Virus record (IMG/VR): IMGVR_UViG_3300009499_000148
Location: 42,060-106,059 of that record
Direction: 5' to 3' (one strand)
DNA: 64,000 nt
Origin: a virus
Part shown: in pieces, positions 24,700 to 32,591 of the stretch
Layout of the letters: the number at the start of each line of letters is the position of its first letter
How positions within the stretch are numbered: position 1 is the first letter of the stretch
Notes under the pieces: model-generated
What the model saw: the letters and a program-made list of their open reading frames with translations, nothing else
The model's database searches: none
Told to the model about the DNA's origin: nothing
Program-made: the position numbers and the translations under genes

Positions 24700-26339
24700 G
24701 CTTTCTTTAGTGCTTTTTTGAATGACTCTGGAAACATATTTTCATGCTGTTGATAGAACTTTTCCCAATTGCTATCCAAAATGTATGTGATTGCGTGGTC
24801 TGTTTCATTTCTAATGCTTCTACCAACAGACTGTATGATTGTTTTTGCAGTCTGATACGGATACCACAGTCTATTTTTTGTCATACGCTTTTTTGTGAGA
24901 GGGTCCCCGAGGTATGGAAACGGTATCTTACACAGGATTTGGAATCGGCTCAGCTCATCCTTGAGGTCAATTCCCTCTGACAGGGATGGTGATAGAAGAA
25001 TCGTCGGTTTCGATGACGCCGCGTGTTTCGCAATCATTTCTTCACGATTGAAGCTATCATGCATCAGCAAACGGCTGCTTTTCACGTTTCTCTTGATGTA
25101 GCTTGCGATTTTATACGACTGACAGTGGATGATTCCCTTGTCTCCCTTGTGTTGCTCCATGATTAGCTTCACCATTTCTGCAAGCTTCGGGAGTGTCTGG
25201 TCAATCGTCGACTGTGCCATTGCACCTACTGGCGCGTAGTAAATCGGTCTATTCTCAATCGGAAACGGTGAGTCTATCGACAAAAAATCGACCTCATCTT
25301 GTCTGAGGCCGAGCGTGGCACAGAACACGTCCTTATCAACGATTGTCGCTGACATCATCAGTACGCGTCTGCCGTACGATAACAGTAGGTCATTCGTGTA
25401 TGGGCTGACATCGACTGGTTTGAACTCAAGCTTCTTGAGACCCTTCTCTTCGCTTTCAACGATGCTCATCACCCAATTGTCATCAGACCACATCTCCATG
25501 AACCGATGCATCTTACAGATGTGCTTATCAAGTAGCTCAATCTTAGATGATATCATCTCAAAGTCCTTGAGCTTATCCTTCATATTCAACTTCAAAATCA
25601 TCAACTGTGCCTGCTCTAGATGAGCAACTGCTGCTGGGATGTAGGTCGTCCTCAGCCACTCAATCATCTTCGTCGGATTCGATGTTGATGGCCATTTCAG
25701 CTTAAGCGTATCCTTCGCGAATTTCTCTGAGACAGACGTTTCAACGAACTTGCTCAGCTCTGATTCAAGGTTATGGCATTCATCTAGCACAAGTAGCTCT
25801 CGTGGCTTAAGCTTTCCTCCGTATTTCGTCTCAGCCATGAAGTATGAATAGTTTGTCGTCCCTTCCTCTGAATCAATAAACAACTTCTTCTGACGCTTGT
25901 AGCAACAGTCTGTCGTGCATTTGCGCCAAAATGCGCTTCCCTGCGTCTCGTTCTTCACAAGTCGTTGGCTTTCACCACATGTGTTTCCAGTGTAAAATTC
26001 ACATTTGTAGTTGCTCGCCGACTTGATTGACTGAAGCTCACCATTCGGTGGCCCAAAATCATGTACGTACTGTTCTTGTAAGACTTTTTGTGTCGTTAAG
26101 ACGTAGGTACCGGGCACGTAATCATCATTTGGAATGCGAATTGAGTTCAAATATCTACCGACAGTTAAGCCAATGGCAGACTTTCCTGTTCCTGTCCCGA
26201 GCTCTGCTATTACATAACGTTTGTTGCTTTTAAGAAATGATGAAAGAATAAAGTTGATTGCTTTTTCTTGTGTATCTCTGGTAATTGAAAAAGGAAAAAA
26301 ACGCTTCCATTGATAATCTGTATTCATTTTATTATTCAT
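24696..26339 (-). CDS. XPD/DinG-type SF2 helicase, probable Fe-S protein
   Basis: 547 residues. Walker A ELGTGTGKSAIG (about residue 46), DECH box VLDECHNLE (about 187), MMSATIVD (motif III), LSPSLSEGIDLKD (motif V) and QSVGRSIRNETDHA (motif VI) define an XPD/DinG-like 5'-3' helicase. Cysteines at about residues 113, 121, 141 and 145/146 lie where XPD-family proteins hold a [4Fe-4S] cluster. Homing endonuclease genes flank it on both sides with ATGA junctions. Likely acts in phage DNA replication or repair. Confidence 0.9.
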   Translation of the reverse strand: MNNKMNTDYQWKRFFPFSITRDTQEKAINFILSSFLKSNKRYVIAELGTGTGKSAIGLTVGRYLNSIRIPNDDYVPGTYVLTTQKVLQEQYVHDFGPPNGELQSIKSASNYKCEFYTGNTCGESQRLVKNETQGSAFWRKCTTDCCYKRQKKLFIDSEEGTTNYSYFMAETKYGGKLKPRELLVLDECHNLESELSKFVETSVSEKFAKDTLKLKWPSTSNPTKMIEWLRTTYIPAAVAHLEQAQLMILKLNMKDKLKDFEMISSKIELLDKHICKMHRFMEMWSDDNWVMSIVESEEKGLKKLEFKPVDVSPYTNDLLLSYGRRVLMMSATIVDKDVFCATLGLRQDEVDFLSIDSPFPIENRPIYYAPVGAMAQSTIDQTLPKLAEMVKLIMEQHKGDKGIIHCQSYKIASYIKRNVKSSRLLMHDSFNREEMIAKHAASSKPTILLSPSLSEGIDLKDELSRFQILCKIPFPYLGDPLTKKRMTKNRLWYPYQTAKTIIQSVGRSIRNETDHAITYILDSNWEKFYQQHENMFPESFKKALKKA

Positions 26340-27172
26340 TTTTTAGTAAAAGACTTTAAAGAACTTTGTATAAACACAACATCTGCATCTAGCAATGCAT
26401 CTTCAAAAGACACTTTTTTGAAATCTAGCTCTGTTAAAACAGAAAATGTTATGTCTTTTGATTCAAAGAACTTTTTAGCTGCTTTCCATTTTTCGCAATC
26501 TGGAGATTGATTTTTCTTTACAACCCATGACTGTTTAATTTCATATACTGATTTAGTTTTTTCTATGTAGAAGTCTATTGTGTATGTTCTTTTTACGCCG
26601 TTCAATTCATAATTGACTTTAAAACATTCTTGCTTTATATCATTCAATGAAAAGCCATTATTCTCTAGGTGTTTTATAAATGAATACTCTAACAAGCTTC
26701 TAAAAAAACGACCCTTATAATAACCTTTGACAGAGCGACCACCCTTTTGATAAACTTTACCAAAAGCAGGATTCTTTTCACCTTTTGTGTTATTTGAAAA
26801 TTTTAATCTAATTTCTCTAGCTTTATCAATTCCGTGGATTTCTTCTAAAGTTTTTCCACGAAGCGACTTATTGTAATTAACTCGAACAGCTCTAGCAACT
26901 TCTTTTTGATGAGTCATATCAGCTGCTAAGATTGCTTTACTTAAAGTTTGTTTATATTCAGACATTTTTACGTCTGCATATTCTTTACCATGTTTTTCTA
27001 AAACATATTCATACCATGGTTTATGCGGGTTGAAACCAATTTTTCTAATACCTTTTGCATGTTGCCATGCATTAGAACATGATTTATTACAAAATCTTCT
27101 TTTATCACAACGCCGAAGACGTCGTTCTTTACCACAAAACTCACAATTAATTATTTTCCAAAATTTACTCAT
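26336..27172 (-). CDS. Homing endonuclease, zinc finger plus PD-(D/E)XK-like nuclease
   Basis: 278 residues, AT-rich. The N-terminus INCEFCGKERRLRRCDKRRF with a later CNKSCSN is a zinc ribbon. GEKNPAFGKVY is a NUMOD3 motif. RSLLEYSFIKHLE, then TIDFYIEKTKSVYEIKQSW, gives the E...D...E-x-K pattern of the PD-(D/E)XK fold. The stop overlaps the helicase ATG (26336-26339). The 44 nt upstream to the ClpP-like gene are noncoding. Confidence 0.83.
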   Translation of the reverse strand: MSKFWKIINCEFCGKERRLRRCDKRRFCNKSCSNAWQHAKGIRKIGFNPHKPWYEYVLEKHGKEYADVKMSEYKQTLSKAILAADMTHQKEVARAVRVNYNKSLRGKTLEEIHGIDKAREIRLKFSNNTKGEKNPAFGKVYQKGGRSVKGYYKGRFFRSLLEYSFIKHLENNGFSLNDIKQECFKVNYELNGVKRTYTIDFYIEKTKSVYEIKQSWVVKKNQSPDCEKWKAAKKFFESKDITFSVLTELDFKKVSFEDALLDADVVFIQSSLKSFTKK

Positions 27173-27216
27173 GTTATTAAATATGAGTAAGGAACTGATT
27201 GTGGTTCTTATGTTCT

Positions 27217-27813
27217 TTAAATTATTGAGTCAATCGCACCGAGCTTCTTTGCCTCTTCGGCAGAGATGTACCTATCACGCGTCGGTCCGTCGCGGTCATA
27301 TAACTTTCTAACATTCTCAAGCGTTAGGCCAGTCTCAGCAGCAAAACATGAATCATATTTGTCTTCCTGCTGTTCAAATGCCTGAAGTGATGCGCGCATC
27401 TCAAAGATGTTTCCGTGGATGTGGTCCCATCCACAGTGGTACATCATCTGTGCATTTTTCCCCATCTTTCTTTCACCCTTCTTTCCAGCAGCAAGAAGAA
27501 GACAACCGGCAGACATTATCTTGCCAAGCCCGACAGTGTGAATTGGTGTTGAGACGTATTTCATCAAATCATACAGCATGAATGTGTCATACACGTCGCC
27601 ACCGTATGTATTAATAATCATTGTGATTGGAGACTTTGCATCACGTTCTGATAGAGCAATCAACTTCTCTGTCGTTGAACGTATCATCTCTTCATCGATA
27701 TCACCGACGAGGTAAATCGTTCTACTATCCTCACCACCCTCTACAACTTGTTCAGCATCGAATTGCTCAAACTCACGCTTTCGTTGCCTCGTCTGTTGCT
27801 TTCTGTTCTTCAT
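27217..27813 (-). CDS. clpP: ClpP-like serine protease
   Basis: About 198 residues. It follows the ClpP fold: INTYGGDVYDTF (oxyanion region), KIMSAGCLLLAAG with catalytic Ser, QMMYHCGWD with catalytic His, and LYDRDGPTRDRYISAEEAKK with the Asp. It ends GAIDSII. An ATG at 27813 is used; a TTG at 27825 directly follows GAGGT and is a second option. A basic N-terminal extension (KNRKQQTRQRKREF) is unusual. It may process prohead proteins or clear tmRNA-tagged or host proteins; no Clp ATPase is obvious nearby apart from the AAA+ protein at 33 kb. Confidence 0.9.
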   Translation of the reverse strand: MKNRKQQTRQRKREFEQFDAEQVVEGGEDSRTIYLVGDIDEEMIRSTTEKLIALSERDAKSPITMIINTYGGDVYDTFMLYDLMKYVSTPIHTVGLGKIMSAGCLLLAAGKKGERKMGKNAQMMYHCGWDHIHGNIFEMRASLQAFEQQEDKYDSCFAAETGLTLENVRKLYDRDGPTRDRYISAEEAKKLGAIDSII

Positions 27814-27821
27814 AGTAAGTT

Positions 27822-28061
27822 TCAAACCTCAGTGATAAGAGTGCTTCGTTGTTGGCCAGACTCTAGACGCTCAATCAATGACGTGATGTCTTGAAGATAA
27901 TCTCGATTCTCAAGCTCTAATGCTAACAAAAAGATGATTTTAAGCTTTTCCTTTTCAGAGACGCCGAAATCAATCAGTGTTCTAACGATTTGCCTGCATT
28001 TAACATTATGCTCTGCGCTATCTTCTTCTGTCGTTGTGCCGTAATGTTTTACATCAGACAT
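27822..28061 (-). CDS. Small hypothetical protein (79 aa)
   Basis: Unrecognised, acidic and helical (EKEKLKIIFLLALELENRDY). It directly precedes the ClpP-like gene and may be cotranscribed; nothing shows a protease adaptor role. Starts 33 nt after the upstream gene. Confidence 0.6.
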   Translation of the reverse strand: MSDVKHYGTTTEEDSAEHNVKCRQIVRTLIDFGVSEKEKLKIIFLLALELENRDYLQDITSLIERLESGQQRSTLITEV

Positions 28062-28094
28062 GTAGCAATCATATCATCCATCGATGACATTGTT

Positions 28095-28568
28095 TCAATG
28101 TTGTGGAAAGACAAATGAGTTGCTAAACGGCTCTATACGGATGCTGTTTGGGCCATCAACACGTAGGCATTTTCCACTAACAACGCCAGACACATCCTCA
28201 GATGAAAGGATGATTGTAGTGTCCCATGCTTTATTTGCGATGACCCATGCGACACACTCCCAGATTGATACATCTGCACTGTATGATTCTAAAACAGAGA
28301 TGATGTTTGAGGGTAGTGATACCTTTATATCATTTATTGAAATGATTGATGCATTGTTTTCAAGGCCGCTCAGAATCTCTGAATGACCGATGTCAATGAC
28401 ACGATGTACAACACCACAGTTATTGCATTGCGCAAACTTTGAAATGACATTGTCATTTTCATCAATCTCAGAAAACACAATGAACCGATGATAGACGATG
28501 TCTTTTCTATCACGAAACTGAGGAAGTGTGCAATGACACTCTACAAGATGTCGTATGCATGACTTCAC
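28095..28568 (-). CDS. Zinc-ribbon-like phage protein of unknown function
   Basis: 157 residues. The N-terminus CIRHLVECHCTLPQF and the pair QCNNCGVVHRV (C-x2-C) suggest a bound zinc shared between the two Cys groups. The rest is mixed alpha/beta with SIWECVAWVIANKAWD. No family named. Its ATG overlaps the previous stop (28565-28568). Confidence 0.65.
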   Translation of the reverse strand: MKSCIRHLVECHCTLPQFRDRKDIVYHRFIVFSEIDENDNVISKFAQCNNCGVVHRVIDIGHSEILSGLENNASIISINDIKVSLPSNIISVLESYSADVSIWECVAWVIANKAWDTTIILSSEDVSGVVSGKCLRVDGPNSIRIEPFSNSFVFPQH

Positions 28569-28852
28569 TTCTTTTCAGTGATTCGACCTTCTTTGATTGC
28601 AACGCGTAATGTTTCACTGACCTGCTTTGAGCTTTGGATGAATGCATCATCGATTGACTTACTGATGATGAAATCGAGGCCCGATAGCTTACTTTCATCA
28701 ATCGAAATCTGTTTATTTCTGATTGCATTCGTTAGATTCTTTGAAACAAGCGCTTTCGCATGTTTAAACATCAGTTGCACGGCTACATTAACATCTCGTT
28801 CAATGCTCATGCTATATCTTAAACGTTTGAGCACTCCTGTATAATAAGACAT
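28565..28852 (-). CDS. Helical hypothetical protein (95 aa)
   Basis: Unrecognised, mostly helical, with a basic N-terminus (VLKRLRYSM). An internal ATG at 28810 is an alternative start. It is divergent from the plus-strand gene at 28893, with TATAAT-like sequence at 28839-28844 between them. Confidence 0.55.
   Translation of the reverse strand: MSYYTGVLKRLRYSMSIERDVNVAVQLMFKHAKALVSKNLTNAIRNKQISIDESKLSGLDFIISKSIDDAFIQSSKQVSETLRVAIKEGRITEKK
28838..28844 (+). promoter_or_regulatory. Possible -10 element (GTATAAT) upstream of plus-strand gene
   Basis: GTATAAT lies about 50 nt before the ATG at 28893. A hexamer 17 nt upstream (CTTAAA) is a poor -35, so this is only a candidate promoter. Confidence 0.3.
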
Positions 28853-28892
28853 GCAACGATGTTGCTACTTATCACAATCCGGGGACAGAGCA

Positions 28893-29798
28893 ATGAAAAC
28901 ACTCAAAGAAACGCATCAAAAAAAGCTAGCAATCCTGACAGAGCAGTTGAACAATAATCCAGATATCCTTCGAGAGGCAATCGACCAAAAGCAAATCGAT
29001 GATATACAACGCGCTGTTGAAAAATTGACTAGGCTGTTTTCTGCTCCTGAGTTTGAAGAGCTACAATCAATGAGAGCAGGACTCTCAAGGGCTTATGAGA
29101 ATCTGACTGACCTGTTGGCTGCTAACAGAATGACACGTTGGATGAAGCTCGGCAAGGAGCTCAAAGATGTTGGAACATTCACGACGGGTGTGATGGCATT
29201 TTTGCGACAGCTCCCACAGATAGCAATGATGATAACGAACTCTGTGAATGCTGGTGGAAACGTGAATAGAGATGAACCGATTGCACATATTTTAAGTGGA
29301 GACCAGGGCACACTCGGTAAGCTGTCATCAATCATTGTTAAGTCTCTTAGGCCAGCATCATTCTTTGGACAAAAACAGCTTCCATACGTTGATATGGAGC
29401 AGATTGCATTTGAAGTACTCGGACTGTCACTAAATCAGATTGATAAATTGAAGGAGCTTTCAACGCAATCACGTGTTGTTAAGAAAACACTCAATCCAGA
29501 GCTATTCAAATCGATTGATGATGCACTAAAGAGTCTAGGTCAGCCCTCCAAACCCGATGAAGCGAGTGAGCAGGGTCAAGAAAGCACAGTAACAAAACAA
29601 AAGCTACCCACGGTCGCTGTTGTCAAGCAAGACTTTCCTGTCATGTTTAGAGCGGCGGTCGCGAGCGCCTTTCCTGAGAGGGAGAAGGATGACTATGGTC
29701 ATGTCAAGATAGGAACACGTGAAGCTGTCGCAAGGGACCTCTTCATAAAGAACATCATTGAGTGGTTAAAAGAGCACGGTCTTATCGAGACAAAGTGA
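28893..29798 (+). CDS. Hypothetical protein, possibly structural
   Basis: About 301 residues on the plus strand, starting MKTLKETHQ after GGGGACAGAGCA. Mostly helical; the second half has a Gly/Asn segment (SVNAGGNVNRDEP), then SLGQPSKPDEASEQGQES as a flexible linker and a C-terminal EWLKEHGLIETK. No recognised domain. Plus-strand genes in this window are few and several look like virion or export proteins, hence the guess. The 3' end overlaps the opposing chaperonin-like gene by 33 nt. Confidence 0.65.
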   Translation: MKTLKETHQKKLAILTEQLNNNPDILREAIDQKQIDDIQRAVEKLTRLFSAPEFEELQSMRAGLSRAYENLTDLLAANRMTRWMKLGKELKDVGTFTTGVMAFLRQLPQIAMMITNSVNAGGNVNRDEPIAHILSGDQGTLGKLSSIIVKSLRPASFFGQKQLPYVDMEQIAFEVLGLSLNQIDKLKELSTQSRVVKKTLNPELFKSIDDALKSLGQPSKPDEASEQGQESTVTKQKLPTVAVVKQDFPVMFRAAVASAFPEREKDDYGHVKIGTREAVARDLFIKNIIEWLKEHGLIETK

Positions 29799-31064
29799 TG
29801 CTCCATCAAATGATTTCATGATGCTCGTTGCGTAATGAATTGCAGAACCGATGATTATTGCAGATGATTCATCCTCTAGAATGCCATCAAGCAATGAGAT
29901 GTCGTAACCGCTTATCTTTTGACGTTGAACGACCCCGTATTTAAGCATCGAACGAATCACCTTCAGCCCGATGTCTAGGTCATGCATCATCTTACTACCC
30001 AACGACCCAGCATCAGACACACGTATCACGACTGACGCACCCGTCAATGACCTGACGCGTTTGTCAAGTATCATTCGTAGCGCAGGAATCTGTTCATCGA
30101 TGCGTCGTTGAATGAGATTTTGTAGATGTGGTTTAATACCGTTTGTGCTTGAGCTTGAAATGATTGTTGTTGAGCCAGTGCATGTCACATTTTGGACCGT
30201 TGGAAGCTCATCATACTTGATTTGTGATATGACGTCACCCTTTAGCGATGATACAACATCACAGCCCGCAACCATCGCAACATCAATGAGCACATTTGCT
30301 GTCTCAAGCCCAAACTCAACGACGACTGGGACGACGTTCAGTGTTTTACGTGCATAATTGACGTTGAGCGTTGATATGACATCACGGCTGAACCCCCTAG
30401 CCATGATGACCATCGGTCTCTTAAGCTCATGACTACGTTGCAACATGTGGTCAATCTCTGACACATTCTCAATCGTGCCGTCAATCAGCGCTAGCTTAAC
30501 ATCAGATGCGAACCATCGTCCGTTTTTAAGAAATGATGCATTTGCACCGATGTTGAACATATGACCCATCAATAGTTCAACCGTGTTCGTCCCTGTCGTT
30601 GATGGTTCTATGAATATCTTACAATCACTTCCTGCCAACGCTATTGCCTCTTCAAGCATTCCAGCAACATTTGGCACGGTGCTTCTTAAGCGTTCTTTAA
30701 GAGCGACAGATGTCGTTGAACATGAAAATTCATCAATCATATGAAGCAATTCATCATATGATTTTATGATGCTAGCAGTCGAAAGCTCTGACGTGATGCT
30801 GTTCTTTAATAGCCTAATGAGATGCTTGCTTGATGTAGGAGCGACAATCTCACTTTTTTTACATGCATCAATGATGATTGAGCGAATGATGCTCTGTGAT
30901 TCAGGAGCACGACTTAGCACGCTCAACACAGCGTATGCATCATTCATAACGTCTATCGAGCCATCTGGCATTCGCATGACAGTGAGGCCACCGTGTGTCA
31001 TCGCTTCAAGCTCATTAACGACGATTGATAACGCTGATTTAATCTGTTCCTTGTCAGACAGCAT
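29766..31064 (-). CDS. Degenerate GroEL/Cpn60-like chaperonin
   Basis: 432 residues (GroEL about 548). The apical domain is clear: NTVELLMGHMFN, LALIDGTIENVSEID, RPMVIMARGF, then the descending part TSTTIISS-like and RRIDEQIPALRMILDKRV, with GASVVIRVSD matching GGVAVIKVGA. The equatorial ATP site GDGTTT is replaced by IVAPTSS, and the C-terminal equatorial half is only about 55 residues. It probably cannot hydrolyse ATP like GroEL. It may modulate host GroEL or work as a passive folding or assembly factor. Phage chaperonins are known (for example in phiEL), but this one is much reduced. Confidence 0.8.
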   Translation of the reverse strand: MLSDKEQIKSALSIVVNELEAMTHGGLTVMRMPDGSIDVMNDAYAVLSVLSRAPESQSIIRSIIIDACKKSEIVAPTSSKHLIRLLKNSITSELSTASIIKSYDELLHMIDEFSCSTTSVALKERLRSTVPNVAGMLEEAIALAGSDCKIFIEPSTTGTNTVELLMGHMFNIGANASFLKNGRWFASDVKLALIDGTIENVSEIDHMLQRSHELKRPMVIMARGFSRDVISTLNVNYARKTLNVVPVVVEFGLETANVLIDVAMVAGCDVVSSLKGDVISQIKYDELPTVQNVTCTGSTTIISSSSTNGIKPHLQNLIQRRIDEQIPALRMILDKRVRSLTGASVVIRVSDAGSLGSKMMHDLDIGLKVIRSMLKYGVVQRQKISGYDISLLDGILEDESSAIIIGSAIHYATSIMKSFDGASLCLDKTVLF

Positions 31065-31076
31065 GATAAATCATAA

Positions 31077-31148
31077 CGCGCCCAATGGGATTTGAACCCA
31101 TGACGTAGCAATTTAGAATTGCGTGTTCTACCGCTGAACTATAGGCGC
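31077..31148 (-). tRNA. tRNA with anticodon CUA (amber suppressor)
   Basis: A full canonical cloverleaf: acceptor GCGCCUA/UGGGCGC (7 bp, one G-U), D arm GUUC-AGCGGUA-GAAC, anticodon stem CGCAA/UUGCU (4 of 5 bp) with loop UU-CUA-AA, variable ACGUC, T arm AUGGG-UUCAAAU-CCCAU. Discriminator G; CCA not encoded. U33 and A37 are present. Anticodon CUA reads UAG. The charged amino acid cannot be told. It begins at the last codon of the Fe-S carrier gene: the C of G1 shares the first base of that gene's TAG. Confidence 0.9.
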
Positions 31149-31492
31149 TAAGCAAACGAATTTCCACAACCACACGTCGTGGATGCATATGGATTAATGA
31201 ACTTGAATCCAGTTCCTGATAGACCCATGATGTAATCAATCATCACTCCCTCTAGATGCATCGCAGATACTGGGTCGATATACACGGTGATTCCATCATG
31301 CGTTGATACAATGTCATCATCGTTTTTGTTTGAAAAATCAAGAACATACTCAAACCCAGCACAACCGCCTCCTCTGATTCCCACACGTAATCCATCACCG
31401 ACTACGTTCGGTTCTAGCATGAATTCTTTTATTGCAATGATAGCCTTCTGCGTGATTGTGATTATCTCATTGCTGTTTTCGCTTTCTTGCAC
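31148..31492 (-). CDS. A-type iron-sulfur carrier (IscA/ErpA-like)
   Basis: About 114 residues from a GTG at 31492 (GAGG 3 nt upstream); the frame continues upstream without a good start. GLRVGIRGGGCAGFEYVLDF carries the first conserved Cys, and TTCGCGNSF the C-x-C pair, the three ligands of the family. Length fits IscA/ErpA. The gene ends in TAG, whose first base is inside the amber tRNA. It may supply clusters to the XPD-like helicase or radical SAM enzymes encoded here (inference). Confidence 0.87.
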   Translation of the reverse strand: MQESENSNEIITITQKAIIAIKEFMLEPNVVGDGLRVGIRGGGCAGFEYVLDFSNKNDDDIVSTHDGITVYIDPVSAMHLEGVMIDYIMGLSGTGFKFINPYASTTCGCGNSFA

Positions 31493-31796
31493 GTGCCTCT
31501 TCCTTATACAATCGATTGAGTTGTTCTTGTCTGTCAAGCTGTATCGCAGTGAGACGGCGCTTGCTGATATCGTGTCTCTTTTCGGCTGCAACGACAACGT
31601 TAGACATACGCTTAAGCATTGCGTCTATTGCTCGTATAACGTTTATTAGGACAAGCAGAGCACTCTTCTCAAAGCCCCTTGACTGTGCAACATCCTTATA
31701 CATCGCCTTGAGTGTGCCATCAGCATCAAGCGACGACTGCATGCCATCTAACAGCTTACGAAGTGCGTTAGCACGTTCTTGAAATGATGCACTCAC
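31467..31796 (-). CDS. Coiled-coil hypothetical protein (109 aa)
   Basis: Unrecognised. Helical throughout, with a highly charged C-terminus (LNRLYKEEARARKRKQQ). It overlaps the Fe-S carrier start by 26 nt, implying coupling. Function unknown. Confidence 0.6.
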   Translation of the reverse strand: MSASFQERANALRKLLDGMQSSLDADGTLKAMYKDVAQSRGFEKSALLVLINVIRAIDAMLKRMSNVVVAAEKRHDISKRRLTAIQLDRQEQLNRLYKEEARARKRKQQ

Positions 31797-31800
31797 GTGA

Positions 31801-32037
31801 TTATCTCTTAAGTTCTTTGATGCGTTCTTCGATTTCGTTTATCTTTTCAATCATCGCCTGATGCTCTGCTTCAAGACACACCAGCCGATATGAGCCAGGA
31901 TGTTTTCTACACATACCGCTAGCAGAAGCATCTCCACATGTGCATGCAGGAACACGCAAAATTATGCTCTCAGACAAACTCATGACAGCATTAGATATCC
32001 TGCTTCGTAGCTTGCCATATAGCTTTGTTATCATCAT
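31801..32037 (-). CDS. Small Cys/His-containing hypothetical protein
   Basis: 78 residues. VPACTCGDASASGMCRKHPG has a C-x-C...C-x2-H arrangement that may bind a metal; the C-terminus is a charged helix (IEKINEIEERIKELKR). Function unknown. Confidence 0.58.
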   Translation of the reverse strand: MMITKLYGKLRSRISNAVMSLSESIILRVPACTCGDASASGMCRKHPGSYRLVCLEAEHQAMIEKINEIEERIKELKR

Positions 32038-32080
32038 GTCTTAATCACTAGGATACACCCTTATTCATCGAAATGTCATT

Positions 32081-32530
32081 TCAATTGACACAATCATCAT
32101 CATCATTCGATGTGCTACGCTTCATTATAGAGCTTGCCCACTGGACGTATTTAATGAGCTTTTTGTCTGTCGGTTGAACGTCTAATGAGCCATTGACAAA
32201 AATCATGTAGCTATCAAGCGCATACCTTCCTACTCCTGGAAGGTTTTTCACATCTACACCATCTATAAACGCCCTTGACATCTTAATGATTGTTGCTGCC
32301 CTTCGATTGTAGAAACCAAGTGAGCGTATCACCTCTATCATCTCTTGGATGTTTGCTGATGCTGCAGCCTCAGGCGTCGGCCATTTAGTAAAAAAAGCAT
32401 CTACAACACATCTTACCTGTTTGATGTTTGTTAGATTTAAGAACATGCAACACACAAGAAGCTTCCATGGCTCATTTCGAAGCTCTTCCTGAATCAATCC
32501 ATATGGTGAACGCTCAACAGGAGTCATCAA
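32081..32530 (-). CDS. MBD4-like HhH-GPD DNA glycosylase
   Basis: 149 residues, a short HhH-GPD domain. LIQEELRNEPWKLLVCCMFL, RSLGFYNRRAATI and the hairpin LPGVGRYALDSYMIF align with the glycosylase domain of vertebrate MBD4 and its bacterial relatives. QPTDKKLIKYVQW matches MBD4 HPEDHKLNKY, so the catalytic Asp is kept. No Fe-S cysteines, as expected for this subgroup. By family it should remove T or U from mismatches or damaged bases. It could protect a modified phage genome or act on host DNA. Confidence 0.85.
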   Translation of the reverse strand: MMTPVERSPYGLIQEELRNEPWKLLVCCMFLNLTNIKQVRCVVDAFFTKWPTPEAAASANIQEMIEVIRSLGFYNRRAATIIKMSRAFIDGVDVKNLPGVGRYALDSYMIFVNGSLDVQPTDKKLIKYVQWASSIMKRSTSNDDDDCVN

Positions 32531-32591
32531 CTAATTCTACAATGCCGCGTCTTATCGAAAGCAACACAAATAGCACGCCATATTTAACGTA

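Noticed and set aside
31077-31148. Reading the suppressor tRNA anticodon as UCU (Arg)
   Set aside because: Shifting the loop by one base breaks the anticodon stem closing pair and removes the 7-nt loop; CUA is the only reading with U33 and a paired stem.
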